Assembly (NCBI GenBank): GCA_900554695.1 | Contig: USHV01000032.1 | Span: forward strand, 1-32,483 | Length of the DNA stretch: 32,483 nucleotides | From: an uncultured Prevotella sp. | Lineage (GTDB): Bacteria; Bacteroidota; Bacteroidia; Bacteroidales; Bacteroidaceae | Reading direction: 5' to 3' | Shown here: positions 1-8,844 of the stretch, piece after piece | How positions within the stretch are numbered: the first letter of the stretch is position 1 | Layout of the letters: the number at the start of each line of letters is the position of its first letter | The notes under the pieces: generated by a model | Told to the model about the DNA's origin: nothing | Databases searched by the model: none | Seen by the model: only the letters and a program-made list of their open reading frames with translations | Position numbers and translations under genes: made by a program

Positions 1-58
1 TGTTGCTCAGGAACTTATAAATAAAGTTAAATTATAGTGTTGCGGAATTAAGGATGAA

Positions 59-81
59 TAAATTTGCGATGGTTAAATCGC
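59..81 (+). promoter_or_regulatory. Putative -7 element and start-site palindrome upstream of the SusC gene
   Basis: TAAATTTG at 59-66 fits the Bacteroidetes -7 consensus TAnnTTTG. The nearest TTG (40-42) is only 16 bp upstream, closer than the usual 19-21, so the -33 element is uncertain. A small palindrome, GCGAT (66-70) and ATCGC (77-81) around a 6-nt loop, overlaps the expected start site and could be an operator or a 5'-UTR hairpin. The window starts here, so sites further upstream cannot be seen. Confidence 0.45.
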
Positions 82-118
82 GAAATTACCTAAACAAAAA
101 CCAAATGTTATAAACTTT

Positions 119-3100
119 ATGAGAAAATGTAAATCTATCATTCTGACGTTATTGGTTTCGTTTATATCAATGACCATGTACGCGCAGGATTTCATCTGCT
201 CAGGTACAATCGTCGATGAATTAGGCGAACCGATAATAGGAGCGTCGGTATTCCAGACAGGAAGCAAGAACGGCGCTTTCTCCGACATCAACGGAGAGTT
301 TAAGTTGGCACAGGTGCCGGAGGGCAGCTCAATCACAATCTCGTACATCGGATACAAGACCATCGAGACAAAGGCAGCGGCCGGCATGCGTATCGTCATG
401 CACGAGGACAACGAGCTGTTGGGCGAAGTTGTCGTAGTGGGTTACGGTGTGCAGAAGAAGAGCGTCGTCACGGCGTCAATAGCCAAGGTCTCAGCCGACG
501 ACCTCGCCACCACAACGCCGGTGCGTATGGACAACGCCCTGAAGGGTCTCGCTGCCGGTGTCACCGTTACATCATCGTCAGGACAGCCGGGTGCGGCTGC
601 GCAGATACGCATACGCGGTATCGGAACCATAAACAACTCTGACCCGCTGTACATTGTCGACGGTATGCCTATCGAGGGCGGACTCGACTATGTGAACCCG
701 AGCGACATCGAGAGTATAGATGTGCTCAAGGACGCGGCGTCCGGAGCAATCTACGGTGCGCGTGCCGCCAACGGTGTAGTACTCGTAACCACCAAGTCGG
801 GAAAGAAGGGTAAGGTGAAGGTTAACTACAACTTCTCTTACGGATGGCAGAGCAAATGGCGCAAGCGCGACGTGCTCAACGCCACTGAGTATGCAGTGAT
901 GATGAACGAGGGTTATATCAACGCCGGCATGCAGCCGCTCTATTCTGACCCGTACAATCTGACCGACGCCATGGGCAACCCGATCACTACCGGAACCGAC
1001 TGGCAGGACGAACTGTTCAACGACAACGCGCCTGTGATGAATCACGACGTGACCATCAGCGGTGCTTCGGACAAGGTGAACTATTATCTCTCAATGGGTT
1101 ACTACGAGCAGGAGGGTATCATTGGCGGCAATTTCGACCGCTCCAACTATCAGCGTCTCTCGCTGCGCAGCAACACCAAATACAATCTGTTCGACGTATC
1201 CAAGGAGCGCAACTGGCTCAACAAGCTCGACGTGACAGTGAACCTTTCCTACGCACGTGTTAAGTCGAAGAGCATCGACGCCAACTCGCAGTGGGGTTCT
1301 CCGCTGGGTTCGGCTCTCTCGCTCTCGCCTATACTCACACCTACACTTACTGGCGCGGCTGCCGACGCTCAGGACGAGTTCTATCGTCAGACACAGCCCG
1401 ACTATCCCGGACCGATACTCTCGCCAAACGGCGACCCGTACACCATCGCCGGTACGACATACAACGAGATGGTGAACCCGCTGGCATCGCTCTCGCTGCC
1501 GGGCGCACAGAACTGGAGCCACAAGTTCGTAACCAACTTCGCAACCGAGCTGCAGCTGTGGGACGGACTGAAATATCGCATATCCTACGGCGCAGACATG
1601 TCGTTCTGGGGTAATGAAAGCCACACGATACTGTATTATCTCACAACAAATAACAAGGCCACTCACACGAGTGCCTCGCAGGAAAGCGACCGCGGAACAG
1701 TATGGCAGCTCGAGAACGTGCTGACCTATGACAAGACTTTCGGCGACCATACGTTCAACGTAGTGCTGGGACAGTCGGCCATGAAGAACACCGGATGGAC
1801 TCTCGGTGCGAGCCGCTGGAACCTCATCGACCTGAACAAACCTTACATCGACTTCGCGTCGGGTCTGGCAGAGAACGGCGAGCGCGACGGATGGGGCGGA
1901 CCGTCAAATCCACATACGCTGTCGTCAATGTTCGCCCGTCTGAGCTACAACTACGCAGAGCGTTACATGTTCCAGGCAACAGTACGCCGCGACGGTTCGA
2001 GCCGCTTCGGTACAAACAATAAGTACGCCACATTCCCGTCGTTCTCTTTAGGATGGAACATCATCAACGAATCGTTCATGAAGAAAGCTCCGAAGTGGCT
2101 GTCCAACCTGAAGCTGCGTGCAAGCTGGGGTAAGAACGGTAACGAGAATATAGACGACTTCCGCTATGCAGTGTTCACAGCTACCGGCAACAACTACATA
2201 CTCGGACGCGGCGAGGCTGTGATAAACGGCGTGAAGGCAAACGGACTGTCAAATCCTGACCTCAAATGGGAGGAGTCGGAGCAGACTGACATAGGTCTCG
2301 ACTTCGGATTCATGAACAACGCGCTCACCTTCACCGTGGATTACTATAAGAAGAGAACAAACGGCATGCTTATGACCATGGCTATACCGTCATACGTCGG
2401 TGAGACCAAGCCTATCGGCAACGTGGGCAAGATGGAGAACTCAGGCGTTGAGTTCGAACTCGGATACAAGTTCAACGTGGCAGACGCTCAGTTCAGCATC
2501 CGCGGCAATGCCTCTTATCTGCATAACGAACTCATAGAGCTGGGTAACGACACGGGATGGGCTGCATACGACTCGTTCCAGGGCGTGGGCACCATCACAC
2601 GTGCGATGAACGGCGAGCCGTTCCCATACTTCTACGGACTGAAGACAGCCGGAATATTCCAGACACAGGAGGAGATAGACTCTTACGTTGGACCTGACGG
2701 AAAGACTCCTATACAGCCGGATGCAAAACCGGGTTACGTGAGATTCGTCGATCTGAACAACGACGGTGTGATAGACGACAACGACCGCACCAAGATCGGT
2801 AAGGGTATGCCAGACTGGACGTTCGGTGTGAACTTCTCAGCTGCATGGCGCGGATTCGACTTCAACATGATGTGGCAGGGTACTGCCGGCAACGATGTGT
2901 TCGACGCAACACGCCGTATAGACATCAACTCAAGCAACCTGCCGTCATGGATGCTCGACCGCTGGACAGGCCCGGGCACATCAAACAAATACCCGATCTT
3001 CATCGTGGGCGACTCTTCAGACAACTGGAAATCTTCAGACCTCTACGTGTATGACGGTTCTTACCTGCGCCTGAAGAACATCGAGCTGGGCTATACGCTG

Positions 3101-3292
3101 CCGGAAAACATCACAAAGACCGTGTTCATAAACAGACTTAGAGTATATGTTTCTGCCGAGAACCTTCTTACATTTACTAAATATCATGGCTTTGATCCAG
3201 AAATCTCTTCGGGTGGAACTTCGCTCGGCGTAGACTACGGTGTATATCCGCAGGCTCGTGTATGGCGAATAGGTTTCAATCTGGAGTTCTAA
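119..3292 (+). CDS. SusC/RagA-family TonB-dependent outer-membrane glycan transporter
   Basis: This 1057-residue protein is the outer-membrane channel that, with its SusD partner, imports oligosaccharides using TonB energy. Residues 1-22 form a signal peptide ending YAQ. A carboxypeptidase-regulatory-like beta domain spans about 27-95, a TonB-box-like segment EVVVVGYG lies at 103-110, the plug follows to about 225 with the family signature around PLYIVDGMPI, and the rest is a 22-strand-type barrel ending in an aromatic residue (NLEF). The length is normal for the family. It is the first gene of the glucan locus, 97 nt ahead of the SusD gene. Substrate specificity cannot be read from SusC itself; beta-glucan is inferred from the GH16 and GH3 neighbours. 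The assignment to the family is very secure. Confidence 0.97.
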   Translation: MRKCKSIILTLLVSFISMTMYAQDFICSGTIVDELGEPIIGASVFQTGSKNGAFSDINGEFKLAQVPEGSSITISYIGYKTIETKAAAGMRIVMHEDNELLGEVVVVGYGVQKKSVVTASIAKVSADDLATTTPVRMDNALKGLAAGVTVTSSSGQPGAAAQIRIRGIGTINNSDPLYIVDGMPIEGGLDYVNPSDIESIDVLKDAASGAIYGARAANGVVLVTTKSGKKGKVKVNYNFSYGWQSKWRKRDVLNATEYAVMMNEGYINAGMQPLYSDPYNLTDAMGNPITTGTDWQDELFNDNAPVMNHDVTISGASDKVNYYLSMGYYEQEGIIGGNFDRSNYQRLSLRSNTKYNLFDVSKERNWLNKLDVTVNLSYARVKSKSIDANSQWGSPLGSALSLSPILTPTLTGAAADAQDEFYRQTQPDYPGPILSPNGDPYTIAGTTYNEMVNPLASLSLPGAQNWSHKFVTNFATELQLWDGLKYRISYGADMSFWGNESHTILYYLTTNNKATHTSASQESDRGTVWQLENVLTYDKTFGDHTFNVVLGQSAMKNTGWTLGASRWNLIDLNKPYIDFASGLAENGERDGWGGPSNPHTLSSMFARLSYNYAERYMFQATVRRDGSSRFGTNNKYATFPSFSLGWNIINESFMKKAPKWLSNLKLRASWGKNGNENIDDFRYAVFTATGNNYILGRGEAVINGVKANGLSNPDLKWEESEQTDIGLDFGFMNNALTFTVDYYKKRTNGMLMTMAIPSYVGETKPIGNVGKMENSGVEFELGYKFNVADAQFSIRGNASYLHNELIELGNDTGWAAYDSFQGVGTITRAMNGEPFPYFYGLKTAGIFQTQEEIDSYVGPDGKTPIQPDAKPGYVRFVDLNNDGVIDDNDRTKIGKGMPDWTFGVNFSAAWRGFDFNMMWQGTAGNDVFDATRRIDINSSNLPSWMLDRWTGPGTSNKYPIFIVGDSSDNWKSSDLYVYDGSYLRLKNIELGYTLPENITKTVFINRLRVYVSAENLLTFTKYHGFDPEISSGGTSLGVDYGVYPQARVWRIGFNLEF

Positions 3293-3316
3293 ACCTAAAC
3301 AATGTTTTGACGTTGA

Positions 3317-3358
3317 CGGGAATAAGGTCTGAGGCTCTGCCGACGACCTTACCGCCCG
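3317..3358 (+). other. Intergenic hairpin between the SusC and SusD genes
   Basis: TAAGGTC (3323-3329) pairs perfectly with GACCTTA (3345-3351), and CGGG (3317-3320) can pair with CCCG (3355-3358) beyond a small internal loop. No T-run follows, so it is not a standard terminator. An mRNA-processing, stability or partial-attenuation role between the two genes is inference. Confidence 0.4.
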
Positions 3359-3389
3359 GAAACCTAAGACAATTAAAAACAAGACAACA

Positions 3390-4928
3390 ATGAAAAAGCT
3401 AAATATATATGCCGGCCTTATCATGGCCGCCTCGGTGACGCTTACCGGCTGTAGTGACGACTTCCTGGAGGTCACACCGCCTACGTCAAATCCGATAGAG
3501 GAGTATTTCACAACGCGCGATCATGTCTATGAATCGCTTATCTCCGCCTATGCGCCGCTGCAGTGGCCTGACTGGGGATATGACCAGTATAACCCGCTGA
3601 ACATCATGAGCGACATCATGGCAGACGATATATGGCCGGGTGGAGCAAGCAGTACGGACAACCAGTACTGGCACCTGATGATGAACTACAACGCCAATCC
3701 CGAGAACTGTATGTCGGGACTGTGGACGTGTGAGTATAGCGGTATAAAGCGCTGCAACGACGTGCTGACATACATAGGATGGGCAGGCGACAACATAAAC
3801 GAGGACGAGCGTGCCCTGTGGACAGCCCAGATGCATGTGCTGAGAGCTTACTACTACTGCAATCTGTGGAAGTTCTGGGGCAACATTCCGTTCTATACTG
3901 AGAACCTTGAGTTCCCTTATCTTGCCGAGCAGCTTTCTGCCGACGATGTATACAACAACGTTATTACAGACCTGGAGGCAGTGATAGAACAGAATGTACT
4001 GCCGATGAAATGGGAAGACACGGCAAGCGAGGACAACGTGGGCAAGGTGTCGCAGGCCATGGCCTACATGCTTTATGCCGAAATGGTGATGTATCAGAAC
4101 GACGAGAGCCGCTATTCCAAGGCACTCGGATACATGAACGACATAATCGGAAGCCAGCAGTATGAGCTCATGTCGAGCTATGCCGCAATATTCGAAGAGA
4201 GCGGTGAGTGGGGCTCGGAGTCCATATTCGAGGTGAATTATAAGGACGACAACGCTGTGCGTTCGTGGAACGGACCTCTCGTTTCGGGCGGTACGGTTCT
4301 CCCGCGTCTCATCAGTCCGAGCGCCTGGGCTGCAAACGCAGGCGACGACAGCGGCGTGACAAACGGCTGGGGATTTGCTCCGGTACGCACGGAGACATTC
4401 CAGATGTTCGCCAATGGTGACGAGCGCCGCGACGTGACATGCTTCGATGCCAACGCACACGGCACTTATGAGCACCGTTATCAGGACACTGGCTACTTCC
4501 TCGGCAAGTATATCGCCAAGTCGGAGAACAACAAGGACCAGGCTGCCGACGGCGACCTGAACTTCAACAACAACCTGCGCATATACCGTTATGCAGAGAC
4601 TCTGCTCAACGCTGCCGAACTGCTGCTCCGCACAGGAGGCGACGCGGGACTGGCTGAGACTTACCTCAATCTCGTGCACAACCGTTCGGGACTTACCGAC
4701 CGTGTGAGCGCTACGATTGACAACATCATAAACGAGCGCCACCTCGAGTTCGTAGGCGAAGGCAAACGCTACTGGGATCTGGTGCGTACGGGTAAGGCCG
4801 CATCGACACTTGTGCCCGATACTTATGGCTACCGCACCAACACTTGGAGCGAATCGAAGAAATATCTGCCTATACCGCAGGCTGAGATAGACGCCGCACA
4901 AGGCACTCTGACTCAGAACAATTATTAA
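3390..4928 (+). CDS. SusD/RagB-family surface glycan-binding lipoprotein
   Basis: This 512-residue protein is the SusD partner that caps the SusC channel and captures glycan at the cell surface. The signal peptide ends in a lipobox LTGC with the lipidated cysteine at residue 21. Asp-Asp follows shortly after it, the acidic pattern that marks surface-exported Bacteroidetes lipoproteins. The body has the helical SusD features, including an early ALW...LRAYYYCNLWKFWGNIPF segment interrupted here for brevity, and a late family signature ending with NERHLEFVGEGKRYWDLVR. The length and the position directly after SusC are typical. The gap to the next gene is only 26 nt, so the two are almost certainly co-transcribed. 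The exact ligand cannot be read from the sequence. Confidence 0.96.
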   Translation: MKKLNIYAGLIMAASVTLTGCSDDFLEVTPPTSNPIEEYFTTRDHVYESLISAYAPLQWPDWGYDQYNPLNIMSDIMADDIWPGGASSTDNQYWHLMMNYNANPENCMSGLWTCEYSGIKRCNDVLTYIGWAGDNINEDERALWTAQMHVLRAYYYCNLWKFWGNIPFYTENLEFPYLAEQLSADDVYNNVITDLEAVIEQNVLPMKWEDTASEDNVGKVSQAMAYMLYAEMVMYQNDESRYSKALGYMNDIIGSQQYELMSSYAAIFEESGEWGSESIFEVNYKDDNAVRSWNGPLVSGGTVLPRLISPSAWAANAGDDSGVTNGWGFAPVRTETFQMFANGDERRDVTCFDANAHGTYEHRYQDTGYFLGKYIAKSENNKDQAADGDLNFNNNLRIYRYAETLLNAAELLLRTGGDAGLAETYLNLVHNRSGLTDRVSATIDNIINERHLEFVGEGKRYWDLVRTGKAASTLVPDTYGYRTNTWSESKKYLPIPQAEIDAAQGTLTQNNY

Positions 4929-4954
4929 TCAAACACAACAATAAGTGACAAATT

Positions 4955-6823
4955 ATGAAAAAGCTTAATTATATATTGGGCGCGTTTGCCGCAGTGGCAT
5001 TGTCACTGGCTTCGTGCTCTCCCGACGACATTGACGGTGTTGACGAGAACGGACTGCCGCTCGCAGAGAACGCCAAGGTGACCGTTGAGGTGGATCAGAC
5101 AATCAACCAGGCTACGTTCAAGCTTGAGGGCAACGGCATCTATCCTATATGGATAATGGATTGGGAAAGTACCAACCCTTATTCCACGCAGAACGGACTG
5201 AAGAAGATATTCAACAATGCCGGCGACTATGTGCTGAAATATCGTGTGGGCAACCGCAACGGATTCAGTCAGGGCATAGCTTCCACTACGTTCCATATTG
5301 ACAACTCACTCATCGACTACGACATGTATGCCACGATGCTCAGCGGAAAGACATGGCGCATATCCAAGGACGAGCAGGGACATCTGGGTTGCGGCGAACC
5401 GGGCAGCGACGGTCTGGGCTGGTTCTCTGCCGCTCCTAACGAGAAGCAGGGCACGGGTCTGTATGATGACGAGATAACATTCACGGCCGACGGAACATAT
5501 ACTTACAGTCCCGGTGCCGACGGACTGGTGTTCGTGAACAACGGATGCACAGTGTTCCAGGATAATCCCGGCAACGGCGAGGATTTTGATGCTGCCGCTC
5601 AACAACAGACCGCACAATACGAGATCAAGGGCGAAGGAAACAATGTTTATCTGGTGCTTCCGGCACAGACTCTGTTCCCTTATATCTCATGCGACAATCA
5701 GTATAATACGCCTAAGTTCCGCATAGAGAGCATAACAGGCTCGAAGCTCGTGCTCGTATATGACGACGGAACTATAGCTTGGCACTATATCCTTACAAGC
5801 AAGGCCGAGGAGCAGAGCTTCGACGGATTCGATCCGGACAGCGAGTACAACATGTTCAAGAACTGTACGTACACAAACGAGTTCTTCTATGCTCCGGGTT
5901 GGGCACAGATAGCCGATCCTACGCTTACCGCCAACGGCAATTCGTTCACCATAGACCTGCCTGTGGCAACAAGCGAGAAGTGGCAGGCTCAGGTTAAGTT
6001 CCTCACCGACATGAGCACAAGTGCGGCTTCAAACTATGACTTCAGCTGCAAGCTCATGTCCAACACCAACCATAACAATGTTACGGTGAAACTGGTAAAG
6101 ACCGGTGACGACGACACTTATTATTTCGAAGAGACCATTGCGCTGAAGGCTTATGAGGAATATGTGTTCTATAAGAGCGACATGCCGGGATTGGATATGG
6201 ACAATGTTTCATTGGTACTCGACTTCGGTGGTAATGCCGAGAATACTCAGGTGACGTTGAGCGACGTAGTTCTGAAAGACCATGCCAACGACGACGGAAC
6301 CGTGTTGCCGTCGGAAGAAGAGGACAAGACAGTCTATACCTACGACTCTGAGAATAATCTCTGGAAAGTGAATGTGGACGACACGGACGCTTATACCACA
6401 GAGTTCTATTACGCTCCGGGATGGTCGCAGATTGCTGATCCGGGATTTACGAAGAATGGAGGCAACTATACCATAACGCTGCCGTCGGCTACTTCGGAAC
6501 AGTGGCAGGCTCAGGTGAAGATAAAGACAGGTATCGCTGCTGAGGCTGATGTGGCTTACGACTTCAGTTGCACGCTGATGTCAAACAAGGAACTCAGGGG
6601 TGCGACAGTGAAACTCACCGATGGTGCCAACGACGCCGACAACTTCTTCTTCACCGAGCGTGTGGATCTCGCACCTTATGAGGAGTATGTGTTGAAGGTG
6701 CCGGCATCCAAACTGGCTATCGGAGCCTCTCAGGGACTGATGCTTGTGCTTGATTTCGGCGGATGCCAGGACAACACAACGGTGACTGTGAACAACATTG
6801 TGTTGCAGAAGACAGCTCAATGA
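4955..6823 (+). CDS. Surface glycan-binding lipoprotein (SusE/F-position SGBP) with duplicated C-terminal module
   Basis: This 622-residue protein sits where SusE/F-type surface glycan-binding proteins are normally encoded. The lipobox LASC places the lipidated cysteine at residue 21, with Asp24-Asp25 as a surface-export signal. An N-terminal region to about residue 300 probably holds Ig/PKD-like folds with an inserted module (around 110-300, containing the motif LSGKTWRI). Two clear tandem copies follow, at about 306-447 and 480-619, sharing (Y/F)YAPGW(A/S)QIADP, WQAQVK, YDFSC and LVLDFGG. Their jelly-roll-like pattern resembles CBM4/9-type carbohydrate-binding modules. It is probably co-transcribed with the SusC and SusD genes. 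Glycan binding is inferred from context and the repeats. No catalytic motif was seen. Confidence 0.85.
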   Translation: MKKLNYILGAFAAVALSLASCSPDDIDGVDENGLPLAENAKVTVEVDQTINQATFKLEGNGIYPIWIMDWESTNPYSTQNGLKKIFNNAGDYVLKYRVGNRNGFSQGIASTTFHIDNSLIDYDMYATMLSGKTWRISKDEQGHLGCGEPGSDGLGWFSAAPNEKQGTGLYDDEITFTADGTYTYSPGADGLVFVNNGCTVFQDNPGNGEDFDAAAQQQTAQYEIKGEGNNVYLVLPAQTLFPYISCDNQYNTPKFRIESITGSKLVLVYDDGTIAWHYILTSKAEEQSFDGFDPDSEYNMFKNCTYTNEFFYAPGWAQIADPTLTANGNSFTIDLPVATSEKWQAQVKFLTDMSTSAASNYDFSCKLMSNTNHNNVTVKLVKTGDDDTYYFEETIALKAYEEYVFYKSDMPGLDMDNVSLVLDFGGNAENTQVTLSDVVLKDHANDDGTVLPSEEEDKTVYTYDSENNLWKVNVDDTDAYTTEFYYAPGWSQIADPGFTKNGGNYTITLPSATSEQWQAQVKIKTGIAAEADVAYDFSCTLMSNKELRGATVKLTDGANDADNFFFTERVDLAPYEEYVLKVPASKLAIGASQGLMLVLDFGGCQDNTTVTVNNIVLQKTAQ

Positions 6824-6853
6824 TATCTTAACAATCTGCTTTATAATTTGTGG

Positions 6854-6962
6854 AATCCATTGCTTTGCAGGAAATCGTCAGTTGACTTGGAAGAACAGAC
6901 ATCTGCAGACAAGGAAACATCAATGTGGGTTTTAAAAGATGATTTCTTGCAGGCAATGGATT
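6854..6962. repeat. Long imperfect inverted repeat between the SGBP and GH16 genes
   Basis: The left arm 6854-6879 and right arm 6938-6962 are about 25 bp each and complementary except for a few positions. They begin and end with the exact pair AATCCATTGC and GCAATGGATT. The spacer is 58 nt. It lies in the only large gap (204 nt) among the first four genes of the locus. It could be an mRNA stem that separates GH16 expression from the upstream genes, or the remnant of a small non-autonomous element. No target-site duplication was seen. Confidence 0.6.
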
Positions 6963-7027
6963 TAAATAATAATATGCGGATTGATAAAATAAAACATAAA
7001 CAATAACGTTATAAAAATAATAAGATA

Positions 7028-8113
7028 ATGAAAACCCGAATGATATTAAGCATGTTTTTTGCTGCTGTGGCCGGACTTATGGCTTGCAGCGATGAGCGGG
7101 AGACGGTTTATGCACCTGACAATCAGCAAGTGACGTTGTCGGTAACGGAAGAGAAACTTACGGCTGACGCGGCTTCGTTCAATGTGAATGTTACTACCGA
7201 CCATGAATTTGCAGCATATTCTACAGTTGATTGGATGACGGTGAGTCCTGAAGGATCGGTAAAGAAAAACGAGACTCTTACTGTCACGGTGGAAGCAAAC
7301 ACCGAAACAGAAAGCCGTACGGGTGAAGTGATAGTATGGTGTGGTGGCACAAGACGTGCCGTAAAGGTAAGCCAGGCAGGCGTTGAGGCACCTGATACAG
7401 AGATAACAGCTCCTGACGGATATTCGCTTGTGTGGAACGACGAGTTCGACGGAACGGAACTGAGCAACGACTGGACGTTTGAAGTGGCTGGACCGGGCTT
7501 CGTGAACAACGAGCTTCAGAACTATGTCAAGGGCAACGACGTGGCTGAGGTCTCTAATGGAACATTGAAAATAAATCTCTATAAAGACGGCAACGACATC
7601 AAGTCGGCACGCATCTATGCAAAGCGTAACCAGGGATGGAAGTACGGATACATAGAAGCAAGCATCAAACTGCCTGAAGGTAAGGGCACATGGCCTGCTT
7701 TCTGGATGATGCCGGTGAACTTCACCTCATGGCCGGGAGATGGAGAAATAGATATAATGGAATCGGTGGGATACGACCTGAACGTGGTTGTCTCGACGAT
7801 ACATTGCAACAAGTATAATAACGGAGGCACGGCAATAGAAAGCGCACGCACTTCTGTCGCTACGGCTTATTTAGAATTCCACAAGTATGCTCTTGAATGG
7901 ACGGCAGACAAAATGGTGTTCTATGTTGACGGCAAACAGCTGCTCACATACAATAACGACGGCACAGGAAAGGATGCCTGGCCCTTTGACTCACCATTCT
8001 ATGTGATACTCAACCTTGCGTGGGGCGGCTCTTGGGGCGGCTTACAGGGAGTTGACGAAAGTTGTCTTCCTGCAACCATGGAAGTGGATTATGTGAGAGT
8101 ATTCCAGAAGTAG
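7028..8113 (+). CDS. BACON-domain GH16 endo-beta-1,3(4)-glucanase, surface lipoprotein
   Basis: This 361-residue enzyme should cut beta-1,3-glucan or mixed-linkage beta-glucan at the cell surface. The lipobox LMAC gives cysteine 20, followed by Ser-Asp-Glu (surface-export type). Residues about 35-118 are a BACON domain (VDWMTVSP), and the GH16 catalytic domain runs from about 130 (YSLVWNDEFDG) to the end. The active-site motif GEIDIMES gives nucleophile Glu240, Asp242 and acid/base Glu245. The E-x-D-x-x-E spacing, with an extra Met, is the beta-bulge form typical of laminarinases (GH16_3-like) rather than of licheninases. It is the last gene of the SusCD unit. Choosing between laminarin and cereal beta-glucan needs biochemistry. 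Confidence 0.95.
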   Translation: MKTRMILSMFFAAVAGLMACSDERETVYAPDNQQVTLSVTEEKLTADAASFNVNVTTDHEFAAYSTVDWMTVSPEGSVKKNETLTVTVEANTETESRTGEVIVWCGGTRRAVKVSQAGVEAPDTEITAPDGYSLVWNDEFDGTELSNDWTFEVAGPGFVNNELQNYVKGNDVAEVSNGTLKINLYKDGNDIKSARIYAKRNQGWKYGYIEASIKLPEGKGTWPAFWMMPVNFTSWPGDGEIDIMESVGYDLNVVVSTIHCNKYNNGGTAIESARTSVATAYLEFHKYALEWTADKMVFYVDGKQLLTYNNDGTGKDAWPFDSPFYVILNLAWGGSWGGLQGVDESCLPATMEVDYVRVFQK

Positions 8114-8135
8114 AAAAGAAGCTGACAATAAGGTT

Positions 8136-8200
8136 GAAGCCGCTTGCGACCGGTTAGCCGTGTGCCATTGACGCCGCGGAGCGCGGCCGTGGGTGGCTTC
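8136..8200 (+). terminator. Hairpin region downstream of GH16, possible end of the SusCD transcript
   Basis: An inner perfect stem GCCGCG (8173-8178) and CGCGGC (8182-8187) closes a 3-nt loop. An outer pair GAAGCCGC (8136-8143) with GTGGCTTC (8193-8200) has one G-T pair. No T-run follows, so intrinsic termination is not assured. Confidence 0.35.
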
Positions 8201-8239
8201 TGTGTTAAATGTACTGCGTAAACAGGTCTATTGTGTTAC

Positions 8240-8416
8240 GGAAACGTGCATGTCATACGGTGAAAAGGTGTATGTCACGCGATGAAAAGGCGCATTTTAC
8301 ATGCTGATAAAGCCTTTTCCGCATGCCCAGACGGTGCATATCATACCCTCAGATGGGTGCTCATGGTACATCGGAATGGGCTTTGTCGTACTGCGATATG
8401 CGGACAGGCTTGCCGT
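8240..8416. repeat. Degenerate 22-bp-period palindromic array, copy 1
   Basis: About eight diverged units repeat every 22 bp, with one 23-bp step. Seven are clearest, with 15-bp cores at 8262, 8284, 8306, 8328, 8350, 8373 and 8395, such as GAAAAGGCGCATTTT, GATAAAGCCTTTTCC and GGAATGGGCTTTGTC. The last resembles the first core of the arrays at 19439 and 31649. The unit at 8306 reads as the reverse complement of the usual core. The array sits in the 731-nt gap 8114-8844. The 67-codon open frame across it is a by-product of the repeat. Confidence 0.6.
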
Positions 8417-8662
8417 TTTCCGCTTGATATGCGGATCACAACAGTCGAAAGTCGTATCATGAAAATTAATGATTTAAAGTCATAAATGCAAGCTGAAAAT
8501 CTGATTTCAATGACGTCTTAAATATTTTAAAAGTCTGAAACATACTTTAAAACGATTATTATCCACCACCAAAATATATGGAACAAAAAATGCAATATAT
8601 TGAAAATGAATGTTTTACTCTTTTAATACACCTTTATCATACCACCAAGTGACTTTATATGC
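8417..8662. other. AT-rich non-coding stretch upstream of the first GH3 gene
   Basis: Base composition switches from GC-rich in the repeat array to strongly AT-rich from about 8465 up to the promoter. Only short near-palindromes are visible, for example around 8517-8533. I see no gene here. Confidence 0.5.
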
Positions 8663-8693
8663 TTGTATTCGATGAATTTAGTTTTTAAATTTG
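8663..8693 (+). promoter_or_regulatory. Bacteroidetes-type promoter for the GH3 genes
   Basis: TTG at 8663-8665 and TAAATTTG at 8686-8693 are 20 bp apart, a near-ideal -33/-7 pair. The predicted start lies near 8700, giving a leader of about 145 nt before the GH3 start at 8845. The GH3 genes can therefore be expressed separately from the SusCD unit. Confidence 0.65.
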
Positions 8694-8844
8694 CAAAAGG
8701 AGAAAACAGCGACCTTAAACTTTAAATATTTATGCAACATTTATGATTTATAACTAAAAACGATATGACATAAGGTTGCATTACATATGTTGAAGTCTGC
8801 TAAACTTGATCTGATAAATAAGAATCCTATATAAACTAAAGACA

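Noticed and set aside
3486..4901. A 471-codon open frame antisense to the SusD gene
   Set aside because: It is a mirror of codon usage in a secure SusD gene, with no signal, domain or promoter of its own.
6854..6962. Insertion sequence ends
   Set aside because: There is no transposase, no target duplication, and the element is only 109 bp; it is kept as an inverted repeat of unknown origin.
8282..8485. A 67-codon open frame across array 1
   Set aside because: It is repeat-derived, lacks a promoter and has no recognisable protein features.
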